Below the pieces are notes generated by a model. The model searched no databases. It was not told the DNA's origin and saw only the letters and a program-made list of their open reading frames with translations. Below, in pieces: positions 1 to 8,655 of a stretch of 64,000 nucleotides of DNA; position 1 is the first letter of the stretch, and each line of letters starts with the position of its first letter. The position numbers and the translations under genes are program-made. The DNA comes from an uncultured Dysgonomonas sp. (GTDB lineage Bacteria > Bacteroidota > Bacteroidia > Bacteroidales > Dysgonomonadaceae): contig NZ_LT599032.1 of NCBI RefSeq assembly GCF_900079725.1, forward strand, positions 4,460,054 to 4,524,053. The letters run 5' to 3'.

Positions 1-1
1 G

Positions 2-1183
2 ACTCAGAAAGTAATAGCTAAATATCCGAAAGCAAAGCAGTTTCAGGATTTCAGGGTAATGTTCGATAAAATAGGCAACGAGTTCGAGGCTGTAGCTATA
101 GCTACGCCCGACTTTTCACATTTCCCAATCTGTATGATGGCAATGGCCTATGGAAAGCATGTATATGTGGAGAAGCCTATGGCACGTACTTTTCTTGAAG
201 CGGAATTGTTGATGCAGGCAGCTCGTAAATATCCTAATGTAGTGACGCAAGTGGGTAATCAGGGACACTCCGAAGCCAATTACTTCCAGTTCAAAGCCTG
301 GCAGGATGCAGGCATTATCAAAGATGTAACCTCCGTAGTTGCACACATGAATAATCCACGCAGATGGCATGGATGGGATGTAAATATATATAAGTATCCC
401 GAAGCACAGCCTATACCAAGTACATTAGACTGGATGACATGGCATTGTGCTGTTCCATATCATGAATACAGTGATAAATATCATAACGGAGAATGGCGTT
501 CTTGGTACGATTTCGGTATGGGAGCGCTGGGAGACTGGGGAGCACACATTCTCGATACCGTACATGAATTCCTTGATTTGGGGCTACCTTACGAAATTAA
601 TCCTATAAAACTAACCGGGCATAACGATTATTTCTTCCCTACAGATTCTACTATTCAGTTTAAATTTGGTCCGAGAGGAGATATGCCGCCTTGCGATATT
701 ATGTGGTACGATGGTGTGGACAATCTTCCGCCAATACCGGAGGGATACGGGGAATCGGCCTTAGATCCTAATATTCCGGCTTCGGGGGCAGGTGAAATCA
801 AGAAAACAACGATTAATCCGGGTAAGATCATTTACAGTAAGGAATTGACCTTTAAAGGCGCATCTCACGGCAGTACGCTTTCTATTATTCCTGAGTCGAA
901 GGCTAAAGATATGGCGTCGAAACTTCCGGAAGTTCCGAAAAGCCCTTCAAACCATTTTGCTAACTTCTTGCTGGCTTGTACAGGAGTTGAGAAGACTCGT
1001 TCCCCTTTCGAAATACACGGGCCTCTTAGTCAGGTATTCTCTCTAGGGGTAATGGCGCAGCGTTTGAATACGAAGTTCCATTTCGATAGTCGTACCAAGC
1101 AAATAACAAACAATGCTTTTGCCAACGCGATGCTTACGGGCATTCCTCCACGTAAAGGCTGGGAAGATTTTTATAAAATATAA
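2..1183 (+). CDS. Gfo/Idh/MocA-family oxidoreductase (5' end outside window)
   Basis: NAD(P)-dependent sugar oxidoreductase, partial. The reading frame is open from base 2, and the codons before the ATG at 59 already look like family sequence (AKYPKAKQFQDF), so the true start lies upstream. Visible landmarks are ATPDFSH at the end of the nucleotide-binding fold and EKPMARTF, the usual E-K-P catalytic-site motif of Gfo/Idh/MocA proteins. The C-terminal substrate domain follows and ends ...RKGWEDFYKI. Some family members oxidise sugars at C3. The next gene encodes a DUF1080 protein, a family with 3-keto-glycoside hydrolase members, so the pair may work on keto-glycosides (inference). The missing N-terminus would show whether it carries a Tat or lipoprotein signal. 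Confidence 0.9.
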   Translation, partial: TQKVIAKYPKAKQFQDFRVMFDKIGNEFEAVAIATPDFSHFPICMMAMAYGKHVYVEKPMARTFLEAELLMQAARKYPNVVTQVGNQGHSEANYFQFKAWQDAGIIKDVTSVVAHMNNPRRWHGWDVNIYKYPEAQPIPSTLDWMTWHCAVPYHEYSDKYHNGEWRSWYDFGMGALGDWGAHILDTVHEFLDLGLPYEINPIKLTGHNDYFFPTDSTIQFKFGPRGDMPPCDIMWYDGVDNLPPIPEGYGESALDPNIPASGAGEIKKTTINPGKIIYSKELTFKGASHGSTLSIIPESKAKDMASKLPEVPKSPSNHFANFLLACTGVEKTRSPFEIHGPLSQVFSLGVMAQRLNTKFHFDSRTKQITNNAFANAMLTGIPPRKGWEDFYKI

Positions 1184-1189
1184 ATTATA

Positions 1190-1259
1190 GTAAGTGAAAA
1201 GTGAAGAATGAAAAGTGAGAAACATCTTTCTCTTATCACATATTGATCTTCACTTACAA
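1190..1259. repeat. Degenerate heptamer array with inverted arms
   Basis: Ten 7-bp words lie in phase, for example gtaagtg then aaaagtg. The left half (1190-1217) is rich in aaaagtg-type words and the right half (1232-1259) in their complements, so GTAAGTGAA at 1190-1198 can pair with TTCACTTAC at 1249-1257. It fills most of the gap between the oxidoreductase and the DUF1080 gene. The same words recur near 10.6 and 41.3 kb. Confidence 0.65.
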
Positions 1260-1289
1260 TTTAGAACTTGTTATTTAGATTAAATTAAG

Positions 1290-2642
1290 ATGAATAAGAA
1301 TATATTATTAGCCATTCTTCTGTTGTTTACGGCAGCAATATCTGCACAGGAGAAATGGGAACCATTATTTAATGGAAAGAATTTGAAAGGCTGGAAAAAG
1401 CTCAACGGAAAAGCCGAATATAAAGTTGTGGATGGTACTATTGTCGGCATCTCGAAGATGAATACTCCCAATACTTTTCTAGCTACAGAGAAGAATTATG
1501 GAGATTTTATTCTTGAATTTGACTTCAAGGTAGATGACGGACTTAATTCCGGTGTACAATTTCGCAGTTTGAGCCTCAAAGACTATCAAAATGGGCGTGT
1601 ACATGGTTACCAGTTCGAAATAGATCCTGCCGAACGTGCATGGACCGGAGGTATCTATGACGAAGCTCGCCGCAACTGGCTATATCCAATGACTGTAAAT
1701 CCGTCGGCGCGGACAGCGTTTAAGAACGGCCAGTGGAATAAAGCGAGAATAGAGGCCATAGGCAGTTCTATCCGTACATGGGTAAACGGTGTTGCTTGCG
1801 CTAATATCTGGGATGATATGACGCTCGAGGGGTTCATCGCATTACAGGTTCATGCTATAGGAGATAAGGGTCAGGAAGGAAAAACCGTAAGCTGGAAAGA
1901 TATCCGGATTTGCACTACTGATGTAGAAAAATACAAAATTTCGGATGCTAATGATGCACCTCAGGTCAATTGCATAGTAAATACCATTTCTCCTAAAGAA
2001 GCAAAAGAAGGCTGGACACTTTTGTGGGACGGAAAAACCACAAACGGCTGGCGTGGAGCCAAGATCAGTAATTTCCCTGAAAAAGGCTGGGTAATAGACA
2101 ATGGTATATTGAAAGTGCTGAAAAGTGGTGGCGGTGAATCCACTAATGGTGGAGATATCGTAACCACACGTAAATATAAAAACTTCATACTAAGTGTCGA
2201 TTTTAAAATTACAGAAGGCGCCAATAGCGGTGTCAAATACTTCGTGAATCCGGACCTGAATAAAGGAGAAGGGTCTGCTATCGGTTGCGAATTTCAGATT
2301 CTTGACGATGATAAGCATCCTGATGCTAAATTGGGTGTAAGAGGAAACCGCAAACTTGGATCTCTTTACGACCTTATTCCGGCACCGGAGAATAAGCCTT
2401 TCAATAAGAAAGACTTTAATACAGCCGTAGTTGTAGTAAATGGAAATAAAGTGGAGCACTGGCTGAACGGCGTGAAAATTTTAGAATATGAGCGTAATAA
2501 CGATATGTGGAAGGCTTTGGTTAATTACAGTAAATATCGTGATTGGCCAAACTTTGGAAATGCTGCCGAAGGTAATATCCTTTTACAGGACCATGGTGAT
2601 GAGGTGTGGTTCAAGAACGTGAAGATCAAAGAAATAAAATGA
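1290..2642 (+). CDS. Secreted protein with two DUF1080 (3-keto-disaccharide hydrolase-like) domains
   Basis: 450 aa. The N-terminus [20 protein letters not shown] is a signal peptide, placing the protein in the periplasm or outside the cell. Two DUF1080 domains with a LamG-like beta-sandwich fold follow, about residues 21-205 and 225-448. Each opens with the W-x-x-L-(F/W)-x-GK...GW signature ([13 protein letters not shown] and [13 protein letters not shown]). Each contains an NSGVQF or NSGVKY motif and ends with a [14 protein letters not shown] or VSWKDIRI strand. Some family members hydrolyse 3-keto-glycosides made by Gfo/Idh enzymes, which fits the upstream neighbour 106 bp away. Tandem duplication of the domain is a variant of the more usual single-domain protein. 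The exact substrate cannot be read from sequence. Confidence 0.88.
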   Translation: MNKNILLAILLLFTAAISAQEKWEPLFNGKNLKGWKKLNGKAEYKVVDGTIVGISKMNTPNTFLATEKNYGDFILEFDFKVDDGLNSGVQFRSLSLKDYQNGRVHGYQFEIDPAERAWTGGIYDEARRNWLYPMTVNPSARTAFKNGQWNKARIEAIGSSIRTWVNGVACANIWDDMTLEGFIALQVHAIGDKGQEGKTVSWKDIRICTTDVEKYKISDANDAPQVNCIVNTISPKEAKEGWTLLWDGKTTNGWRGAKISNFPEKGWVIDNGILKVLKSGGGESTNGGDIVTTRKYKNFILSVDFKITEGANSGVKYFVNPDLNKGEGSAIGCEFQILDDDKHPDAKLGVRGNRKLGSLYDLIPAPENKPFNKKDFNTAVVVVNGNKVEHWLNGVKILEYERNNDMWKALVNYSKYRDWPNFGNAAEGNILLQDHGDEVWFKNVKIKEIK

Positions 2643-2660
2643 TGTTATTTTGAATAATAG

Positions 2661-2697
2661 AAAAGCCCGGACATGTAATTTGTCCGGGCCTTCTTAT
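2661..2697. terminator. Bidirectional terminator hairpin
   Basis: A perfect 9-bp stem, GCCCGGACA (2665-2673) with TGTCCGGGC (2681-2689), has a 7-nt loop, A-rich sequence before it and TTCTT after it. It sits between the convergent DUF1080 gene and the amino-acid permease and could serve both. Confidence 0.85.
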
Positions 2698-2777
2698 TTA
2701 TATGTATTGATGTTTTACTTATTGTTTTATAAATCAGTAATTCAAATCCCTTTGTTGTATAAGAATTAAAAGATTAA

Positions 2778-4238
2778 TTACTTCTTATTGATATTATTCA
2801 ATTTGCTATGCTTTATCCCATATGTAAAGTAAATGATAAATCCTATCACAGTCCAGCCGATAAGCCGTTCCCATGTGCTCCACGGTAGAGATAGCATTTG
2901 TACAATACAGATCGCAGCTCCGGCCAAAGGGATAAATGGTACAAGAGGTGTTCTGAACGGACGCTTGAGGTCGGGCTGCGTTTTACGCAGTATGACAATG
3001 GAAATGCACACAATGGTGAAGGCCATCAGGGTACCTATCGATACCAGCTCACTGAGAACATGAAGAGGAAAGAGCCCGGCTATCAAGGCTGTGATAATGC
3101 TGGCAAAAATAGTCGCATTGTGGGGAACTCCATGTTTATCATTTACTTTCGAAAACACCTTCGGTAATAACCCGTCTTTAGAAATAGAATAGTATATACG
3201 TGATTGTCCTAACATCATTACCAAAATTACCGAACTAAGCCCTGCAATTGCTCCCAGTTTAATGAGGGGGCTTAACCAGGCTAAACTTTCGCCTGTACGG
3301 TCTATGGCAAGTGCTATTGGTGCATCTACATTCAAGTCTTTGTAATTGACTATTCCTGTCAATACTGTGGTTACAGCGATATACAGCAGCGCGCATATAA
3401 GCAGTGAAAACAAAATGCCTTTTGGCATATCCTTCTGTGGATTTTTTGCCTCCCCTGCTGCTGTAGACAGAGCGTCGAATCCCAGATATGCATAAAATAC
3501 CACTGCCGCACCCCTGAGGATACCCGTCCATCCGAAATTTCCATAACCTCCTGTATTTTCAGGTATATATGGTGTCCAGTTGCTTGTGTCTATATATGAA
3601 AGGCCAAATCCGATGAATAAGAGGATTACGCTAACTTTGATAACAACGATGATATTATTGACGAATGCTGACTGTTTGATGCCTCCAATCAGGAAGGCGG
3701 ATACTATGGCTACGATAAATGCGGCAGGAAAATTGATGATACGCCCTGTCCATACCCAGCTTCCGTCCTTAAGATGGTCGAATGTGGCCCCGGCAATCTG
3801 ATCTGGGAAATCAATACCCCATCCGTCGAGTAAACTTAACATATAGCCCGACCAGCCTACCGCCACACTAGAGCAGGCGAAAAGATATTCAAGAATCAAT
3901 ATCCAGCCTACAAACCATGCGAGAATTTCACCCATTGTGGTATAGCTGTATGAATATACTCCGCCCGATACGGGTATCATGGCGGCAAATTCCGCATAAC
4001 ACAGTCCTGCCATAATGCAACCCAGTGCCGAAATAACGAATGATATAGTCAGTGCCGGCCCGGCATACATAGCGGCAGCTTGTCCGGTGATAACGAAAAT
4101 TCCGGTTCCTACTATTGCGCCAATTCCCAGAGTAACGAGATTTGTAGCCGATAGGCTTCTTTTAAGCCCGCCCTTAGTTTCTGTGGGCTCGCTGAGTATT
4201 ACTGATATATCTTTTTTCTTGAAAAGTCTTTCTATCAT
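2778..4238 (-). CDS. APC-family amino acid permease (cationic amino acid transporter type)
   Basis: 486 aa integral membrane protein with about 12-13 hydrophobic segments. The first transmembrane helix carries the APC glycine-rich motif GIGAIVGTGIFVITG (about residues 37-51), which lines the substrate site in this superfamily. Later landmarks are the GGVYSYSYTTMGE segment, FYAYLGFDALSTAAGEAKNP and the conserved RIYYSISKDGLLP loop, all typical of CAT/YfnA-like transporters. It imports or exchanges amino acids at the inner membrane; specificity is not readable. It is monocistronic, transcribed away from the DUF488 gene, with its own TAnnTTTG promoter. Confidence 0.92.
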   Translation of the reverse strand: MIERLFKKKDISVILSEPTETKGGLKRSLSATNLVTLGIGAIVGTGIFVITGQAAAMYAGPALTISFVISALGCIMAGLCYAEFAAMIPVSGGVYSYSYTTMGEILAWFVGWILILEYLFACSSVAVGWSGYMLSLLDGWGIDFPDQIAGATFDHLKDGSWVWTGRIINFPAAFIVAIVSAFLIGGIKQSAFVNNIIVVIKVSVILLFIGFGLSYIDTSNWTPYIPENTGGYGNFGWTGILRGAAVVFYAYLGFDALSTAAGEAKNPQKDMPKGILFSLLICALLYIAVTTVLTGIVNYKDLNVDAPIALAIDRTGESLAWLSPLIKLGAIAGLSSVILVMMLGQSRIYYSISKDGLLPKVFSKVNDKHGVPHNATIFASIITALIAGLFPLHVLSELVSIGTLMAFTIVCISIVILRKTQPDLKRPFRTPLVPFIPLAGAAICIVQMLSLPWSTWERLIGWTVIGFIIYFTYGIKHSKLNNINKK

Positions 4239-4253
4239 AAGCTAAAGTTTGCA

Positions 4254-4261
4254 CAAAAATA
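4254..4261 (-). promoter_or_regulatory. -7 box of the permease promoter
   Basis: On the minus strand TATTTTTG matches the Bacteroidetes -7 consensus TAnnTTTG and lies 15 bp before the permease ATG. No clear TTTG box is visible about 20 bp upstream, so the call rests on the -7 box alone. Confidence 0.5.
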
Positions 4262-4426
4262 AGGAAAATGTAATAATAATCTGCGATTCGTTTATTTATT
4301 AGATAAAAAAGAAATATTTGGGGTGGATTAAGTGTCGGAATTGCATCCGAATAGTCCTTATCAAACAAAAAAAGATGTTCTGTTGTTCTAGAATTAATGG
4401 ATAATAATATTAGTACTTCACAATAT

Positions 4427-4792
4427 ATGACAGAGATAAAATTGAAACGGGTTTATGAAGATGTTGAAAATGAAGATGGTTTTCGTATACTGGTCGATCG
4501 CCTGTGGCCCAGAGGAATGAGAAAAGACCAGCTGAAATACGACTTATGGGCGAAAAATATTACTCCGTCTCCTAATTTGCGCAAATGGTTTCATGACGAC
4601 ATAAAAAGCAGATGGGATGATTTTGTGACTATGTACCAAAAAGAATTGGATGGGGCGGATGAAGCAAAGGATTTTATAAAAACAGTGGAATCGCATAATA
4701 TTGTTACGTTGTTATATGCTTCCCGGGAGCCGGTATATAATCATGCAAGTATATTGAAAGCGTATTTGGAGAAAGTACTCAGAAAAATGTAA
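4427..4792 (+). CDS. DUF488 family protein
   Basis: 121 aa from the chosen start. The family core is unmistakable: KLKRVYEDV at the N-terminus, DGFRILVDRLWPRGM, then LRKWFHDD and W-x-x-F. Homologues begin almost directly at the IKLKRVY strand, so the ATG at 4427 is preferred over the in-frame ATG at 4397. The biochemical role of DUF488 is not established. It is a stand-alone gene between the divergent permease and proC. Confidence 0.85.
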   Translation: MTEIKLKRVYEDVENEDGFRILVDRLWPRGMRKDQLKYDLWAKNITPSPNLRKWFHDDIKSRWDDFVTMYQKELDGADEAKDFIKTVESHNIVTLLYASREPVYNHASILKAYLEKVLRKM

Positions 4793-4799
4793 ATTTTGC

Positions 4800-4807
4800 T
4801 ACCTTTG
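4800..4807 (+). promoter_or_regulatory. -7 box upstream of proC
   Basis: TACCTTTG is a perfect TAnnTTTG match beginning just after the DUF488 stop codon. It implies an untranslated leader of roughly 105 nt before proC. No convincing -33 TTTG is seen at the right distance. Confidence 0.55.
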
Positions 4808-4828
4808 TTTTTATCAAAACAGTAAAAA

Positions 4829-4903
4829 ATGAAAACGAGCATGAATAGCAATACGTCAAAACACAGGATCGTTTTGTCATGCGAATTTCCATACATCCTT
4901 TAA
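4829..4903 (+). other. Possible 24-codon leader ORF before proC
   Basis: ATG at 4829 to TAA at 4901-4903 encodes a 24-residue peptide beginning MKTSMNSNTSKHRIV, inside the predicted proC leader and 14 bp before the proC ATG. It spans a hairpin, CAAAAC with GTTTTG around 4857-4876. It has only one proline, so classical proline attenuation is not suggested. An ORF this short is easily due to chance. Confidence 0.2.
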
Positions 4904-4917
4904 AATAGAATCAACGT

Positions 4918-5703
4918 ATGAAAATAACTATTATCGGAGCCGGAAATATGGGAGGAGCCATAGCTTGTGGTTTAGCAGTAAATGGAGGTGTACAGCCTCA
5001 GGATATAACCATTGTCGACCATAAAGGCCGGAATGTACCCCGCCTGAGGGAGGTTCGTGAAGATATAAATGTCGTGGTAGCTGATTACTCTTCACTGGTT
5101 ACGGCAGATATTCTCATTATTGCTGTTAAGCCGTGGATGGTAGAGGACATACTGAAGACGCATAAGACCTTATTGGAAAATCCGAAACAGTTGATCGTAT
5201 CTGTTGCGGCTGTTGTAACATTGGCTCAACTACAGGAATGGACTAGCCCGCGTCAACCTGTATTCCGTGTTGTGCCTAATACTGCTATAGCCGTGCGTCA
5301 GAGCATGACGTATATTGCTTCACAGAATGCGGATAAGGAACAACGCGAGCAAGTGTTCCGCATCTTTTCCCAACTTGGTAAAGTTGAATTTGTGGAAGAA
5401 AAACTTATTCCGGCTATAACTTCGCTTACATCGTGTGGTATAGCCTTTGCCTTCAGATATATCAGGGCAGCTATGGAAGGAGGTATTGAGATGGGAGTAT
5501 ATCCTGACCAGGCTAAAGATGCCGTTTTGCAAACACTTCGTGGTGCAATCGATCTGCTCGAGGCAAATGGGAACCATCCCGAAGCGGAAATAGACAAGGT
5601 GACTACAGCCGGAGGAATCACAATAAAAGGATTGAATGAAATGGAACATGCAGGCTTTTCTTCTGCAGTTATTAAAGGGTTAAAGGCAAGTAATGTAAAA
5701 TAG
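4918..5703 (+). CDS. proC: Pyrroline-5-carboxylate reductase
   Basis: 261 aa cytosolic enzyme that reduces 1-pyrroline-5-carboxylate to proline with NAD(P)H, the last step of proline synthesis. The N-terminus ITIIGAGNMGGAIACGL is the Rossmann dinucleotide-binding motif. IIAVKPWMVEDIL matches the family segment usually read as (V/L)KP. The C-terminal helical dimerisation domain carries TTAGGITIKGLNEMEHAGF, equivalent to the GGTTxxGL signature of P5C reductases. Length is normal. The gene has its own promoter and ends at a strong terminator, so it looks monocistronic. Confidence 0.95.
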   Translation: MKITIIGAGNMGGAIACGLAVNGGVQPQDITIVDHKGRNVPRLREVREDINVVVADYSSLVTADILIIAVKPWMVEDILKTHKTLLENPKQLIVSVAAVVTLAQLQEWTSPRQPVFRVVPNTAIAVRQSMTYIASQNADKEQREQVFRIFSQLGKVEFVEEKLIPAITSLTSCGIAFAFRYIRAAMEGGIEMGVYPDQAKDAVLQTLRGAIDLLEANGNHPEAEIDKVTTAGGITIKGLNEMEHAGFSSAVIKGLKASNVK

Positions 5704-5727
5704 TTGTATTTTAGTGTTATTAAATAT

Positions 5728-5752
5728 AAAGTCCTGGAAACGGGACTTTTTT
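5728..5752 (+). terminator. Rho-independent terminator of proC
   Basis: The stem AAAGTCC (5728-5734) pairs with GGACTTT (5743-5749) over an 8-nt loop and runs directly into a T tract, 25 bp after the proC stop codon. Confidence 0.88.
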
Positions 5753-6021
5753 ATTTATCAGAAGTCTATTATAGAAGTAATAGAACCGGACTATAACCCT
5801 ATCTTCATTATAGATTATTATAATAAAATAAAAAATAAAAATAAGAATCACTAATAGCGTTTTCACATATATATATTATCTTTACAAATTGATAGCAAAC
5901 TACCCTTACTGCTTGTAATGGTGCTATATGGGGTTGATATTCAGTGCATATTAACATTTGCGAATGTTTGAGATATGTTAATTAGCCTCGCTAAGACAGA
6001 AGAAAGAAAAAACGATATAAA
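5753..6021 (+). other. AT-rich recJ upstream region with nested palindromes
   Basis: No gene is seen here. A -7-like TATCTTTA lies at 5877-5884. Nearer recJ, TTAACAT (5951-5957) can pair with ATGTTAA (5975-5981), and inside the same segment ACATT (5954-5958) pairs with AATGT (5963-5967), giving two mutually exclusive hairpins or an operator-like site about 45 bp before the recJ ATG. Confidence 0.4.
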
Positions 6022-7758
6022 ATGATTTACAAATGGAATTACGAAGCCCTAACAACCCAGCAAAAAGAGCAGAGAGATGATCTTGCTAAGAAATTAGGCA
6101 TTAGCCCTGTTCTTTGTCAGCTCTTGATACAGAGAGGAATATCATCTACCGAAGATGCATATAAATTCTTTCATCCAAACCTGAAAGATTTACACGATCC
6201 TTTCCTTTTGCCCGATATGGACAAAGCTATCAAGAGAATTGAGAAGGCGTTGGGACAAAAGCAGCGTATATTGATATACGGTGACTATGATGTGGACGGA
6301 ACAACTGCCGTCGCACTTGTGTATAAATTTCTGCGGAAATTCACAACTAACCTCGATTATTATATCCCCGATCGCTACGATGAAGGCTACGGAATATCGG
6401 AACAAGGGATAGATTACGCCGAAGAGACAGGTGTGAAACTCATTATTGCTCTCGATTGTGGTATTAAAGCCATTGAGAAGGTCGCCTATGCCAAAAGCAA
6501 AGGGATTGATTTTATAATCGGTGATCATCATATGCCGGACGAGATACTTCCCGACGCGGTTGCAGTTATTGATGCCAAACGTGTAGATTCGACTTACCCG
6601 TACGAACATCTTTCAGGATGCGGGGTAGGCTTCAAACTGGTGCAGGCATTGGCCCAGAATAATAAGATAGATTTTTCGGAACTGACCGATTTGCTCGATT
6701 TGGTAGCTGTTAGTGTAGCTTCGGATATTGTTCCCATCACGGGTGAAAACCGGATACTGACATATTTCGGTTTAAAGCAGATTAATTCCAATCCCAGTCT
6801 GGGTCTGAAAGGGATAATTGAGATCTGTGGACTTACTTACAAAAGTATCACCGTGAATGATATTATTTTCAAGATAGGTCCCCGTATTAATGCTTCGGGA
6901 CGTATGATGAAAGGAAAAGAGGCGGTAGACTTACTGCTGGCCAATACGATAGAAGATGCACGGGAGAAGAGTGCTAATATAGACCATTATAACGACGACC
7001 GTCGCGAGCTGGATAAAAGGATAACAGACGAGGCGATACAATTTATCGACGGAACGGTGGATATGTCGAAAAAGAAGAGTCTGGTGATATATGATGAAAC
7101 CTGGCACAAAGGCGTTATCGGTATTGTAGCATCACGTCTTACCGAAAAATATTTGCGCCCTGCTGTAGTACTGACCAAATCTCAGGGACTAATCACCGGG
7201 TCTGCCCGTTCGGTAATGGGTTTTGATGTCTATAAGGCCATAGAAGCCTGTAAAGATATCTTGGAAAATTTCGGAGGGCATACATATGCAGCGGGTTTAT
7301 CGCTGAAAGAAGAAAATCTGGCCGAATTCCAGCGCCGGTTCGAGGCTTTATCACTTGAAATGATAGCACCCGAAATGATGCGCCCTCAGATTTGTATCGA
7401 TGCCGAACTTTCATTCAAAGAGATTACGCCGAAATTTATAAGTGACCTGGCCGGTTTTGCGCCTTTTGGGCCGGAGAACCTGAACCCTATATTTGTTACA
7501 TGGGATGTACAGGATTATGGTACAAGTAAACCTGTGGGAAAAGATAATGTACACCTGAAACTGGAAATGATAGATAAAACGACTACAATTCCGGTGAATG
7601 GTATCGCTTTTCGCCAAAGTGCCAATAGTGAGATGGTAAAAAACGACCAGCCGTTTGACATTTGCTATACACTGGAGGAAAATACGCACAATGGAAAGAC
7701 CAATATCCAGCTTTATGTCAAGGATATAGATACAGGACAGCTTTCGGATTCACACTAA
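6022..7758 (+). CDS. recJ: Single-stranded-DNA-specific exonuclease RecJ
   Basis: 578 aa 5'-to-3' ssDNA exonuclease used in recombinational and mismatch repair. The DHH phosphoesterase core shows motif I LIYGDYDVDGTTA (residues about 84-96), ALDCG, and the DHH motif itself in IIGDHHMPDE (about residue 174). The DHHA1 domain carries INASGRM and GGHTYAAG. A C-terminal OB-like segment with FAPFGPENLNPIF follows, as in full-length RecJ. Length is normal and no catalytic residue is missing. The next gene starts 12 bp downstream and recQ follows, so the two repair genes are probably co-transcribed around the intervening lipoprotein gene. Confidence 0.96.
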   Translation: MIYKWNYEALTTQQKEQRDDLAKKLGISPVLCQLLIQRGISSTEDAYKFFHPNLKDLHDPFLLPDMDKAIKRIEKALGQKQRILIYGDYDVDGTTAVALVYKFLRKFTTNLDYYIPDRYDEGYGISEQGIDYAEETGVKLIIALDCGIKAIEKVAYAKSKGIDFIIGDHHMPDEILPDAVAVIDAKRVDSTYPYEHLSGCGVGFKLVQALAQNNKIDFSELTDLLDLVAVSVASDIVPITGENRILTYFGLKQINSNPSLGLKGIIEICGLTYKSITVNDIIFKIGPRINASGRMMKGKEAVDLLLANTIEDAREKSANIDHYNDDRRELDKRITDEAIQFIDGTVDMSKKKSLVIYDETWHKGVIGIVASRLTEKYLRPAVVLTKSQGLITGSARSVMGFDVYKAIEACKDILENFGGHTYAAGLSLKEENLAEFQRRFEALSLEMIAPEMMRPQICIDAELSFKEITPKFISDLAGFAPFGPENLNPIFVTWDVQDYGTSKPVGKDNVHLKLEMIDKTTTIPVNGIAFRQSANSEMVKNDQPFDICYTLEENTHNGKTNIQLYVKDIDTGQLSDSH

Positions 7759-7769
7759 ATGACAAGAAT

Positions 7770-8567
7770 ATGAAGAGATCTTTAGTATTATCATTAACAA
7801 TCGCTTTATTTTCCTTTGTTGCCTGCGGGAAGAAGGCCAGTACGGCAAATGCCGGAGATAAAGCTACTGATACATTGAGTATGGAACAGGCGGAATATAT
7901 AAAAGCTGACAGCTACGAAACGAGCAAAGGCCCGCTGAAAGTAACACTGGTAGGCCATGGCTCGGTTATGTTTGAATTTGCAGGAAAGGTTATTCAGGTA
8001 GACCCTTATTCTCAAGTCGCAGATTATTCCAGATTACCTAAGGCCGATCTGATTATCCTGACGCATGAGCATGGCGATCACCTTGATACAGCAGCTATCA
8101 ACGCAGTAAAGAAGGCTGACACACACTATATAGTATCGAAGGTATGCAACGAAATACTTGGATATGGAAATGTGGTAAATAACGGTGATAAGACCGAATG
8201 GAGTGGAATAGCCATCGATGTCGTTCCTGCTTATAATATCGTAAATAAGAAACCTGACGGAGAAGCATACCATCCTAAAGGACGGGGCAATGGTTATATC
8301 TTTACATTTGGTGATAAAAAAGTATATGTCGCCGGCGATACCGAAAATATTCCGGAGATGGATAAACTGAAAGGTGTCATCGATATTGCTTTCATACCTA
8401 AGAACCTGCCATATACAATGACAGACGACATGTTTGTGGATGCAGCTAAAAAGGTGATGCCGAAAGTACTCTATCCGTATCATATGTCGGAATTCGATCA
8501 GGAGAAAATAGGTAAAGCCTTGGATGGTACTGATATTAAGATAGAGGTGCGTCCGATGAAAAATTAA
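7770..8567 (+). CDS. Metallo-beta-lactamase-fold lipoprotein (UlaG-like hydrolase)
   Basis: 265 aa. The ATG at 7770 gives MKRSLVLSLTIALFSFVACGKK, a lipoprotein signal with its cysteine near residue 19. A longer in-frame start at 7662 lies inside recJ and is rejected. The mature part is an MBL-fold hydrolase: VTLVGHGSVMFEF, then the metal motif LTHEHGDHLD (H-x-H-x-D-H), AGDTENIPEM and a late YPYHMSEFD. This layout matches the UlaG/YycJ-like L_B_2 group; the substrate is unknown. It sits 11 bp after recJ and before recQ, with no obvious functional tie to DNA repair. Confidence 0.88.
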   Translation: MKRSLVLSLTIALFSFVACGKKASTANAGDKATDTLSMEQAEYIKADSYETSKGPLKVTLVGHGSVMFEFAGKVIQVDPYSQVADYSRLPKADLIILTHEHGDHLDTAAINAVKKADTHYIVSKVCNEILGYGNVVNNGDKTEWSGIAIDVVPAYNIVNKKPDGEAYHPKGRGNGYIFTFGDKKVYVAGDTENIPEMDKLKGVIDIAFIPKNLPYTMTDDMFVDAAKKVMPKVLYPYHMSEFDQEKIGKALDGTDIKIEVRPMKN

Positions 8568-8579
8568 TATACTGATTGA

Positions 8580-8651
8580 CTAATGTGCCAATATGCCAAT
8601 TGAAAACAATCCGATATTGGCACATTGGCATATTAGTTAATTGGCACATAG
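8580..8651. repeat. Octamer-periodic array, imperfect inverted repeat
   Basis: Nine 8-bp words in register, such as ctaatgtg then ccaatatg on the left and gcacattg then gcatatta on the right. The left arm 8579-8600 and right arm 8616-8637 are reverse complements with two mismatches over 22 bp, so the RNA would fold into a long hairpin. It occupies the whole gap between the MBL lipoprotein and recQ. A sister array lies at 45869-45956. Confidence 0.7.
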
Positions 8652-8655
8652 AAGA

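Noticed and set aside
5951-5981. Nested palindrome before recJ as an SOS (LexA) box
   Set aside because: It does not resemble a known LexA consensus, and Bacteroidales LexA sites are not well enough defined to claim one.
7662-7769. Longer start for the MBL-fold gene at 7662
   Set aside because: It would overlap recJ by about 100 bp and bury the lipoprotein signal that begins at 7770.
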